Shown piece by piece: positions 1-10,363 of a DNA stretch of 64,000 nucleotides. A program made the translations under genes and the position numbers. The stretch comes from Dialister micraerophilus DSM 19965. Lineage in GTDB: Bacteria; Bacillota; Negativicutes; Veillonellales; Dialisteraceae. The stretch is from assembly GCF_000194985.1 (NCBI RefSeq), contig NZ_GL878519.1, forward strand, positions 1,202,282-1,266,281. Direction: 5' to 3'. Numbering within the stretch: position 1 is the stretch's first letter; each line of letters opens with the position of its first letter. The notes below the pieces were generated by a model. That model was not told the DNA's origin and did not search any database. It saw nothing but the letters and a program-made list of their open reading frames with translations.

Positions 1-1993
<1,993 letters not shown>

Positions 1994-2001
1994 CATTTCT
2001 T

Positions 2002-2066
2002 AAGTAGCACTTTTATGTAAACATTAAATTTTGAATCAAATGAAACATAAAAGTGCTACTTTTTTT
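2002..2066 (+). terminator. Rho-independent terminator of tpiA-eno
   Basis: Perfect 17-base inverted repeat (2002-2018 with 2045-2061) followed by a T run. The loop is 26 bases. It closes the glycolytic operon. Confidence 0.9.
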
Positions 2067-2366
2067 AGTTAATAGAAAAATAAAGATAAATAAATGATTT
2101 TTTTAATAAGGCAATAAATTTTTTTTATATATTTTTTTATTAATGTAGTCAATTTTGTATCTTACATAAGTATTTTTTAATTATCTGAGTAGTAGTGAGA
2201 CTTATAACAAAAAATCATATATTTTAACCAAAACAATTCGATTTATGAATATAAAAAGCGCCATATAATTTAGGTTGTTATGATAAAAAATATTAACTAA
2301 AATCAAAAATTAAAGAGGTTGGTCATAAAAGTATAATTTTTTTAATATAAAGAGATTAAAAAACTC
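2067..2366. other. AT-rich intergenic stretch, no gene seen
   Basis: About 300 bases between the eno terminator and the regulator promoter. It is extremely AT-rich with homopolymer T tracts. I see no open frame with a ribosome-binding site, no tRNA fold and no riboswitch core. A small RNA cannot be excluded by eye. Confidence 0.5.
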
Positions 2367-2394
2367 TTGAAAAACTGAATTTGTGTGCTATTAT
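2367..2394 (+). promoter_or_regulatory. Sigma-A-type promoter for the response regulator
   Basis: TTGAAA (2367-2372), 16-base spacer, TATTAT (2389-2394). It lies 76 bases before the GTG start and would give a leader of about 70 bases. Confidence 0.55.
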
Positions 2395-2470
2395 AGCAGT
2401 ATCATTTTACACAATATATAAATAATTTTTAATGTTGTAATTTGTTATTAAACTTTGCGGAGGGTTTATT

Positions 2471-3151
2471 GTGAGAAATTGTGTGTTGATTATAGAGAAA
2501 GACATAAATGTAGCACATTTTATTCAGGGGAAATTGGAAGAAGCTGATTTTACTTGTTTAGTTGATTATAGTGGAGAAGCAGCTGTAGATCTTGCGGGAC
2601 AAAAACAAGTAGATGTAATTATTTTAGATTCCGATTCATTGGACATCGAAGGTTCAAAATTGATTTCAGATGTCAGAGCCGTAAGTTCTTTGCCGATTGT
2701 TGTTATTTCATCGGATGCAGATGTTGAAAAGAAAGTTCAACTTTTTGAGTCCGGTGTTGATGATTACTTGGTAAAACCATATGCAACGAAAGAACTTGTT
2801 GCAAGAATTCATGCATTGTTGCGTAGACATAAAGAACCACAGATTGTCGTAGATCCTTCTTTCAATATTCAAGATTTGTATATATATCCTGAAAGACATG
2901 AAGTGAGAATAGGTGAAAATGTTATTGAGTTAACTAAGAAAGAGTTTGACTTATTATTGTTTTTAGTTAAAAATAAAAACAGAGTGCTCAAGCGTGATGA
3001 AATAATGAAAAAAGTTTGGGGATATGAGTATTCCGGAAAAACTAATATTGTAGACGTTTATATTAGATATATTCGTAGCAAAATTGATGAAAAATTCGGC
3101 AAAAAGTATGTTCATACCGTACGTGGAATAGGTTATGTTGTAAGAGATTGA
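2471..3151 (+). CDS. OmpR/PhoB-family response regulator, unpaired
   Basis: A two-domain transcription regulator of 226 residues: receiver about 1-118 and winged-helix DNA-binding domain about 130-226 (ELTKKEFDLL, the recognition helix region NIVDVYIRYIRSKID, HTVRGIGYVV). The predicted phospho-acceptor is Asp53 in ILDSDS, and Lys102 in LVKPY is conserved. The Mg-binding acidic pair, normally two acids, reads Glu9-Lys10 (IIEKD), so one acid is replaced by lysine. No histidine kinase is adjacent. The GTG start is preceded by GGAGGG. The downstream genes rnmV and rsmA follow at 7 bases, suggesting one transcript. The target regulon is unknown. Confidence 0.9.
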   Translation: MRNCVLIIEKDINVAHFIQGKLEEADFTCLVDYSGEAAVDLAGQKQVDVIILDSDSLDIEGSKLISDVRAVSSLPIVVISSDADVEKKVQLFESGVDDYLVKPYATKELVARIHALLRRHKEPQIVVDPSFNIQDLYIYPERHEVRIGENVIELTKKEFDLLLFLVKNKNRVLKRDEIMKKVWGYEYSGKTNIVDVYIRYIRSKIDEKFGKKYVHTVRGIGYVVRD

Positions 3152-3158
3152 GAGTTTT

Positions 3159-3704
3159 ATGATACGTCAAGTTATAATTGTAGAAGGAAAATCTGATGAA
3201 GCACGCATAAAGCAAGCGGTAGAAGCAGATGTAATAACGACCGGAGGGTTATCCCTCCGGTCTGTTGTTGTTGAAGAAATTAGATTTGCTTATGAAAAAC
3301 GTGGTATTATTATACTTACAGATCCGGATGGACCCGGAGAAAAAATTCGTAAGCGTTTAACTCGTCTTTTTCCTGATGCTTTGCATGCATTTATACCGAA
3401 ATCAAAAGCATCTACTTCAAAAGATGTAGGTATTGAAAACGCAAGTTGTGAATCTATACGTGAAGCTTTATTAAATTTAAAAATTAATTATCAAAAAGAT
3501 TCAAAAGAATTTTCAATGAAAGATTTAATAGAAAATAATCTTTCGGGTGCTGAAAAATGTGTTGAAAAACGTAATAAAGTAGGTGCATTATTAGGAATCG
3601 GTTATGGAAATTCCAAGCAATTTTTAAAAAAATTGAATCATTTCGGAATTACTCGAGATGATTGGAATAAAGCTATACGTATGTGTGGAGATGAAAATGA
3701 TTGA
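3159..3704 (+). CDS. rnmV: Ribonuclease M5 (5S rRNA maturase)
   Basis: RNase M5 matures 5S rRNA in Firmicutes. The 181-residue protein opens with a TOPRIM domain: the catalytic Glu lies in VEGKSDEA (about residues 8-15) and the acidic TDPDGPGEKIRK segment follows at about 55-67. The C-terminal half carries the GALLGIGYGNSKQFLKKLN segment typical of the family. It overlaps the next gene, rsmA, by 8 bases, the arrangement common in Firmicutes. Confidence 0.93.
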   Translation: MIRQVIIVEGKSDEARIKQAVEADVITTGGLSLRSVVVEEIRFAYEKRGIIILTDPDGPGEKIRKRLTRLFPDALHAFIPKSKASTSKDVGIENASCESIREALLNLKINYQKDSKEFSMKDLIENNLSGAEKCVEKRNKVGALLGIGYGNSKQFLKKLNHFGITRDDWNKAIRMCGDEND

Positions 3705-4551
3705 AGTAAATTTGGCTGACAAACAAGTTGTATATTATTTAATGAAAAGATTCGGTATAAGAACAAAGCACAAGTTGGGACAAAATTTTTTAATTCGTCC
3801 GGATATTGTTAAGGAAATTGCATATGCAGCGGAACTTAATGAAAATTCAAATGTAATGGAAATCGGTTCAGGCATAGGAACTTTAACACAAGCTTTGGCA
3901 CAAACAGGAGCCAATGTAATTTCTTTTGAAATTGATAAATCGTTAGAAAACATATTACAACATACATTAGAACCATATACTAATGTAAAAATAATTTTTG
4001 AAGATGTTTTAAAAGCTGATTTATATAAAATTTTAGATGGTAAGAATTGGAGTGTTGCAGCTAATTTACCGTATTATATAACTACACCTATTCTTTTATA
4101 TTTAGTTCAATCCGATTTTCCGATATCCACATTTGTATTTATGATGCAAAAAGAAGTTGCAGAAAGGATTTCTGCAAAACCGGGGACAAAAGCATATGGT
4201 GCATTGTCTATAGCAGTTCAATTTTATTGTGAAGTTGAACATATTATGGATATACCTCCTACTGCATTTATACCAAGACCGGCTGTAACATCTACTATAC
4301 TTAAAATGAAAAAGAGAGATAAACCTGCAGTTGAGGTGAATGATAAAAAATTATTTTTCAGATTGGTAAAAATGGGTTTCGGACAGAGACGAAAAGTTTT
4401 CACAAATGCTATGAAATCCGGTGGAATTCCTAAAGATATGATAAATGAAATTCTATTTAAAGCGGGTATAGATGGTAAAAGACGCGGGGAAACTTTTTCT
4501 ATGGAAGAATATGCACGTTTGGCAAATGAGTGGAATAATTTGATAAAATAA
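3697..4551 (+). CDS. rsmA: 16S rRNA dimethyladenosine transferase RsmA (KsgA)
   Basis: Dimethylates two adjacent adenines in helix 45 of 16S rRNA using S-adenosylmethionine. The protein shows the family opening KHKLGQNFL, the SAM-binding motif EIGSGIGTLT and the catalytic motif NLPYYITTPIL, then IPRPAVTSTI. The frame stays open upstream to 3658, but the ribosome-binding GGAG at 3687-3690 is 6 bases before the ATG at 3697, which gives 284 residues, the usual length. The start lies inside the end of rnmV, implying translational coupling. Confidence 0.93.
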   Translation: MIEVNLADKQVVYYLMKRFGIRTKHKLGQNFLIRPDIVKEIAYAAELNENSNVMEIGSGIGTLTQALAQTGANVISFEIDKSLENILQHTLEPYTNVKIIFEDVLKADLYKILDGKNWSVAANLPYYITTPILLYLVQSDFPISTFVFMMQKEVAERISAKPGTKAYGALSIAVQFYCEVEHIMDIPPTAFIPRPAVTSTILKMKKRDKPAVEVNDKKLFFRLVKMGFGQRRKVFTNAMKSGGIPKDMINEILFKAGIDGKRRGETFSMEEYARLANEWNNLIK

Positions 4552-4580
4552 AAGAATGAGGAAACTCATTCTTTTATTTT
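4551..4580 (+). terminator. Terminator of the regulator-rnmV-rsmA unit
   Basis: Ten-base perfect stem (4551-4560 with 4565-4574), GAAA tetraloop, then a T-rich tail. It overlaps the rsmA stop codon. Confidence 0.85.
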
Positions 4581-4615
4581 GTTTAATTGACAATAGTGAT
4601 TATACATTAATTTTA

Positions 4616-4624
4616 TGATATAAT
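4616..4624 (+). promoter_or_regulatory. Extended -10 promoter element for the MacAB-like operon
   Basis: TGATATAAT matches the extended -10 form TGnTATAAT. The nearest TTGACA (4587) is too far away at 26 bases, so no good -35 is seen. Confidence 0.45.
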
Positions 4625-4674
4625 TTATTACTAATATGTATATTTTTATATATTTATTTTATAGGGAGGCCTTA

Positions 4675-5754
4675 ATGAAAAAGAAGCTAACGATTTTTGC
4701 AATTGTAGTAGTTATTGTTTCTCTCATTTTTTTTGTGTATTGGAAATTTTTTACTCAGCATGATAAAAAAGTAGAATATGTTTTAGGTAATGTGACCAGG
4801 GGAGATATAGTATCAACGATTGATGCTACAGGTACAATTCAACCGGTAAACAGAGTTGATTTGTCAACGGTTTTATCCGGAACTCTGGAAAAAGTTATGG
4901 TAAAACAAAACGATTATGTAACAAAAGGTCAAGTGCTTGCAACTGTTTTTTCAAGAGGTATAGGTGATGCATTTCATCAAGCACAAAATACATTGATTAA
5001 TAAAGAATCTTATTATAACAGAATGCAAAAGCTTTATGATGAAAATGCAATTTCACTGCAAGCGCTTGAAAATGCCAAGTTGGATTATCTTAACAGTAAA
5101 GCTTTATATGAAAAAGCCAAAACCGATATGGATGAGACTGAAATTGTGGCACCTATAGACGGGTATGTAATAGGCGAACCTATGAAAGAGGGTACAACTT
5201 TATCACAAGGACTTTCGAGTCAAATGGTAATTATGACTATTGCAGATTTTTCTTCTATGAGAATAGAACTTTTAGTAGATGAAACGGATATAGGTTTGGT
5301 AAAAATCGGACAGTATGTAGAATTTACCGTAGATGCATATCCGGGGAAAATATTTCATGGAAAAGTTTCAGATATTTCACGGAAAGAAAAACAAAAAACG
5401 GGTGCTGCCGCAGCTGTAGTTCATTATACTGTTTATGTAGATGTTGATGATAACGATAAAGATGGATTGTATCCTTCTATGACGGCAAGAGCATCTATAA
5501 GAGGAAATGAGAATAAAAATGCTTTGAAAGTTCCGGTTACAGCTATAAGAAGTGACGTAAACGGTTCTTATGTATATAAACAATCGGGTAAAACTTTGGA
5601 AAAAGTATATGTAACAACCGGTTTAACATCTGAAACCGAAATTGAGATTTTGTCGGGGTTGGCTGAAAACGATAAAATTGTAGTAAGTGGAGTTGTAGAA
5701 CAAGAAAAAACTGAAGTTTCAGCAAAAGAAAAAGTTGGACATCAGGGTAAATAA
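4675..5754 (+). CDS. MacA/HlyD-type periplasmic adaptor of an ABC exporter
   Basis: Membrane-fusion subunit of a tripartite-style efflux pump. The 359 residues start with a signal anchor (MKKKLTIFAIVVVIVSLIFF), then the lipoyl/barrel-sandwich half (TGTIQPVNRVDLSTVLSG), a helical hairpin (about residues 95-150), the second lipoyl half (EIVAPIDGYVIG) and beta-barrel and membrane-proximal domains (LKVPVTAIR). The frame is open from 4636 but GGGAGG precedes the ATG at 4675. It is followed by one ATPase and one MacB-like permease gene, so the three form a MacAB-type pump. The substrate is not evident. No outer-membrane TolC gene is adjacent. Confidence 0.9.
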   Translation: MKKKLTIFAIVVVIVSLIFFVYWKFFTQHDKKVEYVLGNVTRGDIVSTIDATGTIQPVNRVDLSTVLSGTLEKVMVKQNDYVTKGQVLATVFSRGIGDAFHQAQNTLINKESYYNRMQKLYDENAISLQALENAKLDYLNSKALYEKAKTDMDETEIVAPIDGYVIGEPMKEGTTLSQGLSSQMVIMTIADFSSMRIELLVDETDIGLVKIGQYVEFTVDAYPGKIFHGKVSDISRKEKQKTGAAAAVVHYTVYVDVDDNDKDGLYPSMTARASIRGNENKNALKVPVTAIRSDVNGSYVYKQSGKTLEKVYVTTGLTSETEIEILSGLAENDKIVVSGVVEQEKTEVSAKEKVGHQGK

Positions 5755-5755
5755 T

Positions 5756-6457
5756 ATGAATAACAAATGTAAAAATATCATTAAACTGGATAAAATTGAA
5801 AAGAAATATATTATAGGAACACAAGAAGTTTCCGTATTGAAAAATATTTGTATGTCTGTTTCTAATGGAGAGTTTTTATCTATTATGGGAGCATCAGGTA
5901 CAGGAAAGTCTACATTGATGAACATTATGGGATGTTTGGACAAGCCTACATCAGGTTCATATTTGTTGGACGGTAATGAAGTATCTGATTTGTCTGAAGA
6001 TGAATTGGCATATACACGTAACAGAAAAATAGGTTTTGTGTTTCAGGGATTTAATTTGTTACCCAGATTATCCGCTTTAAATAATGTTATATTGCCTACG
6101 GTTTATGGTGGTACATATAAGCAAGATAGAAAGGCTCGTGCAATTAAAATTTTAGAAGGATTAGGGTTAAAAGACAGAATACATCATATGCCTTCCGAAT
6201 TGTCAGGAGGTCAAAAGCAGCGTGTAGCAATAGCACGTGCATTGATGAATGATCCGGCTATTATTATGGCAGACGAACCTACAGGTAATTTGGATAGTCG
6301 TTCAACTAAAGAAGTTATGGAAGTTTTTTCTCAATTAAATGAATTAGGTAAAACCTTGATTCTTGTTACTCATGAAGATGATGTTGCCGAATATGCAAAA
6401 AGACATATAATACTTTCGGACGGAGAGATTTATAAAGATATACGAGGATCTTTGTGA
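5756..6457 (+). CDS. MacB/LolD-type ABC transporter ATPase
   Basis: Nucleotide-binding subunit of the exporter, 233 residues. Motifs seen in order: Walker A GASGTGKST (about residues 45-53), Q-loop FQGFNLLPRLSALNNV, signature LSGGQKQRVAIARAL, Walker B IIMADEPTGNLD and the switch His in LVTHEDDVAEYA. These are the hallmarks of the LolD/MacB/FtsE group. An upstream in-frame ATG at 5735 lies inside the adaptor gene; the ATG at 5756 has AGGG 8 bases upstream and gives the normal length. Its last bases overlap the permease start. Confidence 0.92.
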   Translation: MNNKCKNIIKLDKIEKKYIIGTQEVSVLKNICMSVSNGEFLSIMGASGTGKSTLMNIMGCLDKPTSGSYLLDGNEVSDLSEDELAYTRNRKIGFVFQGFNLLPRLSALNNVILPTVYGGTYKQDRKARAIKILEGLGLKDRIHHMPSELSGGQKQRVAIARALMNDPAIIMADEPTGNLDSRSTKEVMEVFSQLNELGKTLILVTHEDDVAEYAKRHIILSDGEIYKDIRGSL

Positions 6458-7671
6458 TGAATAATATTTATGTTGAAAGTTTGTGGATGGCATGGGATGC
6501 AGTAAAAAGTAATAAATTACGTTCCTTGCTTACGATGCTTGGAATAATTATAGGAATTACTGCCGTGATTGTTTTGTTGGGATTGGGGTTTGGAATTCAA
6601 GACAGGATAGAAGGTAAAATTTCAGGACTCGGTTCAAATATAGTTGCAATACATCCGGGAAGCAGAAGTAAGTACGGTAGCGAAAGAACAGGGGCTTTGG
6701 AAAGCTTATCTTATAAAGATTATTTAGCTATAAAAAAGTTACCGAACATAAAAAATGCATCTCCGTTAGTGCATGGACAATATGTGGCTGTAAACGGTAA
6801 TAAAAATTGGAATACCGATATATCGGGAGTTAATTCCGAATATATTACAATGACAGATCAAAAATTGATAGAAGGAAGACTTTGGACTGAAAAAGAATAT
6901 GTTAATCGTGAAAGAGTAGTTGTTTTAGGTAAGACTGTGGCAAATAATCTTTTTGGAGAAATATCTCCGATAGGTAAAAAAATTCGTGTAAATAATATGC
7001 CGTTTACTGTTATAGGTGTTCTTGAACCTAAAGGTTTGTTATTCGGTTTTGATCAAGATGATCGTATTTTGGCTCCGTTCAGTACTGTACAGGAACGTAT
7101 AGTTGGAATAGATTACTTAAATGCTATAGTTTTAACTTATTCATCTATAGAAGTTATGCCTCAAGTAGAAGTTGATGTAACAAATTTGCTTAGGGCAAAA
7201 CACAGATTAATTGGAAGTGCAGACAATGATTTTACTATAATGAACTCAAGAGATTTAATGAATTTCTTGGGAGATACAACTCAAATGCTTACTTTATTTT
7301 TAGGAAGTATTGCAAGCATTTCACTACTTGTAGGCGGAATAGGTATTATGAATATAATGCTTGTTTCTGTAACTGAACGCACAAGAGAAATCGGGATAAG
7401 AAAAGCTTTGGGGGCAACTTATAATATGATTGTTGCACAATTTCTTATAGAAGCGATATTTATAAGTCTTTCAGGTGGAATTATAGGAATGATTTTAGGT
7501 GTAAGTGCAACTAAATTGGTGGGGTTGTTAACGGGGATAAAAACTGTAATTTATTTCGGTCCTATAATAGGTTCATTTATATTTTCGGTTGCTGTGGGAT
7601 TGGTTTTCGGTCTTTATCCGGCACAAAAAGCTGCAAAATTAAATCCTATAGATGCATTACACTATGAATAA
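6457..7671 (+). CDS. MacB-like ABC transporter permease
   Basis: Permease subunit of 404 residues with MacB topology. There is one N-terminal membrane helix (SLLTMLGIIIGITAVIVLLGLG), a large extracytoplasmic domain (about residues 50-265), then three helices at the C-terminus, including the FtsX-domain signature GGIGIMNIMLVSVTERTREIGIRKALGA shown here only in part. The start at 6457 overlaps the ATPase stop by one base, with GAGGA 8 bases upstream. Unlike E. coli MacB, the ATPase is a separate polypeptide. The pump probably exports a peptide, lipid-like molecule or antibiotic; the sequence does not say which. Confidence 0.9.
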   Translation: MNNIYVESLWMAWDAVKSNKLRSLLTMLGIIIGITAVIVLLGLGFGIQDRIEGKISGLGSNIVAIHPGSRSKYGSERTGALESLSYKDYLAIKKLPNIKNASPLVHGQYVAVNGNKNWNTDISGVNSEYITMTDQKLIEGRLWTEKEYVNRERVVVLGKTVANNLFGEISPIGKKIRVNNMPFTVIGVLEPKGLLFGFDQDDRILAPFSTVQERIVGIDYLNAIVLTYSSIEVMPQVEVDVTNLLRAKHRLIGSADNDFTIMNSRDLMNFLGDTTQMLTLFLGSIASISLLVGGIGIMNIMLVSVTERTREIGIRKALGATYNMIVAQFLIEAIFISLSGGIIGMILGVSATKLVGLLTGIKTVIYFGPIIGSFIFSVAVGLVFGLYPAQKAAKLNPIDALHYE

Positions 7672-7700
7672 AAGAAGGAATGACAGTTTCCTTCTTTTTT
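7671..7700 (+). terminator. Terminator of the MacAB-like operon
   Basis: Ten-base stem AAAGAAGGAA with TTCCTTCTTT, followed by Ts. It directly abuts the permease stop codon. Confidence 0.85.
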
Positions 7701-7715
7701 ATATGGACAATTTTC

Positions 7716-7724
7716 TGTTATAAT
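7716..7724 (+). promoter_or_regulatory. Extended -10 element upstream of the acyl-CoA dehydrogenase
   Basis: TGTTATAAT, a perfect TGnTATAAT element, 35 bases before the start codon. No convincing -35 is seen. Confidence 0.5.
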
Positions 7725-7758
7725 AATTTGTAATTGATATTGATATGAGGAGGAAAAT

Positions 7759-8895
7759 ATGGATTTTTCTATTACACTCGAACAACGTGAACTTATAGAT
7801 TTGGCAAGAAATATTTCAGAAAACGAAATAGCGCCACGTGCTTTGGAAATTGATAAAACAGGTAAAATGGATTCTGTATTATTGGACATATTGAAAAAAA
7901 CAGGTATGACAGCTTTGGCAATTCCTAAAGAATATGGAGGTGCCGGGCTCGATTTATTAACCGTTTCAATGATTACTGAAGAATTAAGCAAAGGTTGTGC
8001 AGGTGTTGCAACTATTTGTATGGCTAATGCCTTAGCAAGTTATCCTGTTTTAATTGCAGGTACTGAAGAACAAAAAAGCAGTTTTTGCAATTTTATTAAT
8101 AATGGTGGAATTGCTGCTTTTGCACTTACAGAACCGGGTGCGGGTTCCGATGCGGGTGCAGTAGCCTGTCATGCTCAAAAAGTGGATGGTGGGTATATAC
8201 TGAACGGTACGAAATGTTTTATAACAAACGGTTCGATTGCCGAAAAAATAGTAGTATTTACAAATACAAGAAAAACCGGAGGAATTAGAGGGTTAACGGC
8301 ATTTATTGTAGATTCAAATTCAAAAGGTGTATCTATAGGTAAAGAAGAAGATAAAATGGGTATACGTGCATCTACAACATCTGAAATTATATTTGAAGAT
8401 TGTTTTGTTCCTGAATCTTCGAGATTGGGGCGTGAAGGTATGGGATTTAAAATTGCAATGAAAACACTTGAAAAATCTCGTCCTGTTGTAGGCGCATTAT
8501 CTGTAGGTATTGCACAAGCATCATTGGAATCTGCAGTTCGTTATGCACATCAGAGAAAACAATTCGGTAGTAAAATATCATCATTTGAAATGGTGCAAGA
8601 TATGATTGCGGATATGGTTATAAAAACCGAATCGGCAAGAGCATTGGTACAAAAAGCATGCTGGATGCTTGATAATGATATGCCGTCAAAAGGAATTTTT
8701 TCACCTATGGCCAAAGCTTATGCATCTGATGTAGCGATGGAAGTAAGCACAATATCGGTGCAAGTTATGGGTGGAAACGGATATTCAAAAGAAAATCCCA
8801 ATGAAAAATATATGCGTGATGCAAAAGTTATGCAAATTTATGAAGGAACAAATCAAGTTCAAAAGATAGTAATTGCAAATGGAGTAAGATATTGA
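7759..8895 (+). CDS. Acyl-CoA dehydrogenase (short-chain/butyryl type)
   Basis: Flavoprotein of 378 residues catalysing alpha,beta-dehydrogenation of an acyl-CoA or the reverse enoyl-CoA reduction. It shows FALTEPGAGSDAG (FAD/substrate contact), GTKCFITNG, RKQFGSKISSFEMVQDMIADM and the C-terminal QVMGGNGYSKENPNEKYMRDAKVMQIYEGTNQ region, in which the Glu of YEGTNQ is at the position of the catalytic base of the short-chain enzymes. Normally such enzymes use EtfAB, but etf genes are not adjacent. It has its own promoter and AGGAGG ribosome-binding site. Substrate chain length is inferred from similarity to butyryl-CoA dehydrogenases. Confidence 0.9.
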   Translation: MDFSITLEQRELIDLARNISENEIAPRALEIDKTGKMDSVLLDILKKTGMTALAIPKEYGGAGLDLLTVSMITEELSKGCAGVATICMANALASYPVLIAGTEEQKSSFCNFINNGGIAAFALTEPGAGSDAGAVACHAQKVDGGYILNGTKCFITNGSIAEKIVVFTNTRKTGGIRGLTAFIVDSNSKGVSIGKEEDKMGIRASTTSEIIFEDCFVPESSRLGREGMGFKIAMKTLEKSRPVVGALSVGIAQASLESAVRYAHQRKQFGSKISSFEMVQDMIADMVIKTESARALVQKACWMLDNDMPSKGIFSPMAKAYASDVAMEVSTISVQVMGGNGYSKENPNEKYMRDAKVMQIYEGTNQVQKIVIANGVRY

Positions 8896-8901
8896 TATAA
8901 T
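8873..8901 (+). promoter_or_regulatory. Promoter for pheST, overlapping the end of the upstream gene
   Basis: TTGCAA (8873-8878), exactly 17 bases, TATAAT (8896-8901), with a TG dinucleotide upstream of the -10. The -35 lies in the coding sequence and the -10 immediately follows the stop codon of the acyl-CoA dehydrogenase. Transcription would start near 8908, at the 5' edge of the T-box. Confidence 0.7.
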
Positions 8902-8907
8902 ACAGAA

Positions 8908-9113
8908 AAGCAATGATGAAGACGTGATTTGAGTCGGTATTCGCAAAGGGATTCGGCGATAGTGGGACGCCGGAGGAATATTTCAAATCTATTCACTTCT
9001 GAGTATTTATTTGAAAATAAGTAGAATAAACGGTTGGCTGCGTTACAAGCTTAAGAGTACAAAGTAGGGTGGTACCGCGGATATTATTCGCCCCTTTTAG
9101 GGGCGTTTTTTTA
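8908..9113 (+). promoter_or_regulatory. T-box leader controlling pheST (tRNA-Phe sensing)
   Basis: The conserved T-box sequence AGGGTGGTACCGCG is at 9066-9079. It precedes a GC-rich terminator hairpin (9089-9094 with 9100-9105) and a T run to 9112. Stem I spans about 8920-8998, with a base helix GTGA/TCAC and an upper helix TATTC/GAATA. A UUC triplet at 8982-8984 lies in the internal loop between them, the place of the specifier codon, and UUC is a phenylalanine codon. Uncharged tRNA-Phe should stabilise the antiterminator and switch on pheST. The specifier assignment is by hand-folding. Confidence 0.93.
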
Positions 9114-9141
9114 TTTCTTAAATTTTTCGGGAGGAAAGGAA

Positions 9142-10347
9142 ATGGACAAAAAATTAATTGAAGAGCTGACAAAGAAAGCTGAAGAATTATCAGGTAAAAC
9201 CAAGCAGCTCGGTGAAAGCGATTCATATTCTTCTGTTAGAGCGGAAATATCCGACGTTCTTTCAAAAATAAAAAAATTATCGGATGAAGAAAAAAATAGT
9301 TTAACCGATGTTGCAAATGAATTGCATTCAAATCTTTTGGAGTCTTTAAAGAAAGATTTAAATAAAATGCAAAATGATGCAAAGCTGAAAATAGTAAAAT
9401 GTATCGGTGAAAAAGAGCTTCAAGAAATAAGAATTTCTTTTTTAGGTAAAAAGGGTAAACTTACTTCTATACTTCGCAGTATGAAAGATTTAAGAGGGGG
9501 AGAACGTCCCGTTATTGGAGCAATTGCAAATGAAGTAAGAGAAATGATTGAAAGCTTGGAAAAAAATAAAGTTCAAGAATTTAAACAGCAAAGATTGAAA
9601 GCACGAATTGAAAAGGAAACTGTAGATATTACTTTACCTGCAAGACATCATAAAATAGGGCATATCCATCCATTAAATAAAGCTATGCGATTAATAATGG
9701 ATACATTCATTCGTATGGGTTATTCTGTAGAAGAAGGACCTGAAATTGAAAAAGATTACTATAATTTTTATTGTTTGAATTTGCCAAAAGATCATCCGGC
9801 ACGTGATATGCAAGATTCTTTCTATATAACACCGGACATTCTTTTAAGAACACATACATCTCCCGTTCAAGCCAGAACAATGCAAAGGCATGAACCGAAC
9901 AGTCCGATAAGAATGATTGCGGCAGGCAAAGTGTTCCGTTGGGATAATGATGCAACACATTCACCTGTATTTCATCAAGTAGAAGGGTTGGTAGTTGATA
10001 AAGGAATTTCTTTTGCAGACTTAAAAGGAACATTGGAAGTATTCCTTAAAAATTTATTCGGTTCAGATACACGAATTCGCTTCCGTGCAAGTTATTTCCC
10101 GTTTACAGAACCGAGTGCTGAAGTAGATATTGCATTTTCAACGAAGAATGATGAACCGGATTGGTTGGAAATTTTAGGTTGCGGAATGGTTCATCCAAAT
10201 GTTTTGAGATTGAATGGTTATGATCCTGAAAAAGTGAGCGGATTTGCATTTGGTATGGGTATAGAACGTATAGCAATGTTGTTATATGGAATTGATGATT
10301 TGAGACTGTTCTATGAAAATGATATGAGATTCTTGAAACAATTTTAA
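9142..10347 (+). CDS. pheS: Phenylalanyl-tRNA synthetase alpha subunit with duplicated N-terminal domain
   Basis: Catalytic subunit of the alpha2beta2 enzyme that charges tRNA-Phe. Class II motifs are present: motif 2 region AAGKVFRWDNDATHSPVFHQVEG and the C-terminal GFAFGMGIERIAMLLYGI motif 3 region (both quoted in part of their length). At 401 residues it is about 60 longer than usual. The excess is at the N-terminus: residues about 29-72 resemble residues about 92-142, sharing the pattern VLSKIKKL/ILRSMKDL, VANEL/IANEV and LESLKK/IESLEK. The N-terminal tRNA-binding coiled-coil therefore appears duplicated. Start is fixed by GGGAGGAAAGG upstream. The T-box above controls expression. Confidence 0.95.
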   Translation: MDKKLIEELTKKAEELSGKTKQLGESDSYSSVRAEISDVLSKIKKLSDEEKNSLTDVANELHSNLLESLKKDLNKMQNDAKLKIVKCIGEKELQEIRISFLGKKGKLTSILRSMKDLRGGERPVIGAIANEVREMIESLEKNKVQEFKQQRLKARIEKETVDITLPARHHKIGHIHPLNKAMRLIMDTFIRMGYSVEEGPEIEKDYYNFYCLNLPKDHPARDMQDSFYITPDILLRTHTSPVQARTMQRHEPNSPIRMIAAGKVFRWDNDATHSPVFHQVEGLVVDKGISFADLKGTLEVFLKNLFGSDTRIRFRASYFPFTEPSAEVDIAFSTKNDEPDWLEILGCGMVHPNVLRLNGYDPEKVSGFAFGMGIERIAMLLYGIDDLRLFYENDMRFLKQF

Positions 10348-10363
10348 TAAGGGGGATATATAA

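Noticed and set aside
2067-2470. Possible riboswitch or small RNA before the response regulator
   Set aside because: No conserved core or strong nested hairpins could be recognised. The region is AT-rich with a simple promoter near its end.
4587-4624. TTGACA plus TATAAT as a classic promoter for the MacAB-like operon
   Set aside because: The spacing is 26 bases, too long. Only the extended -10 is retained as a candidate.
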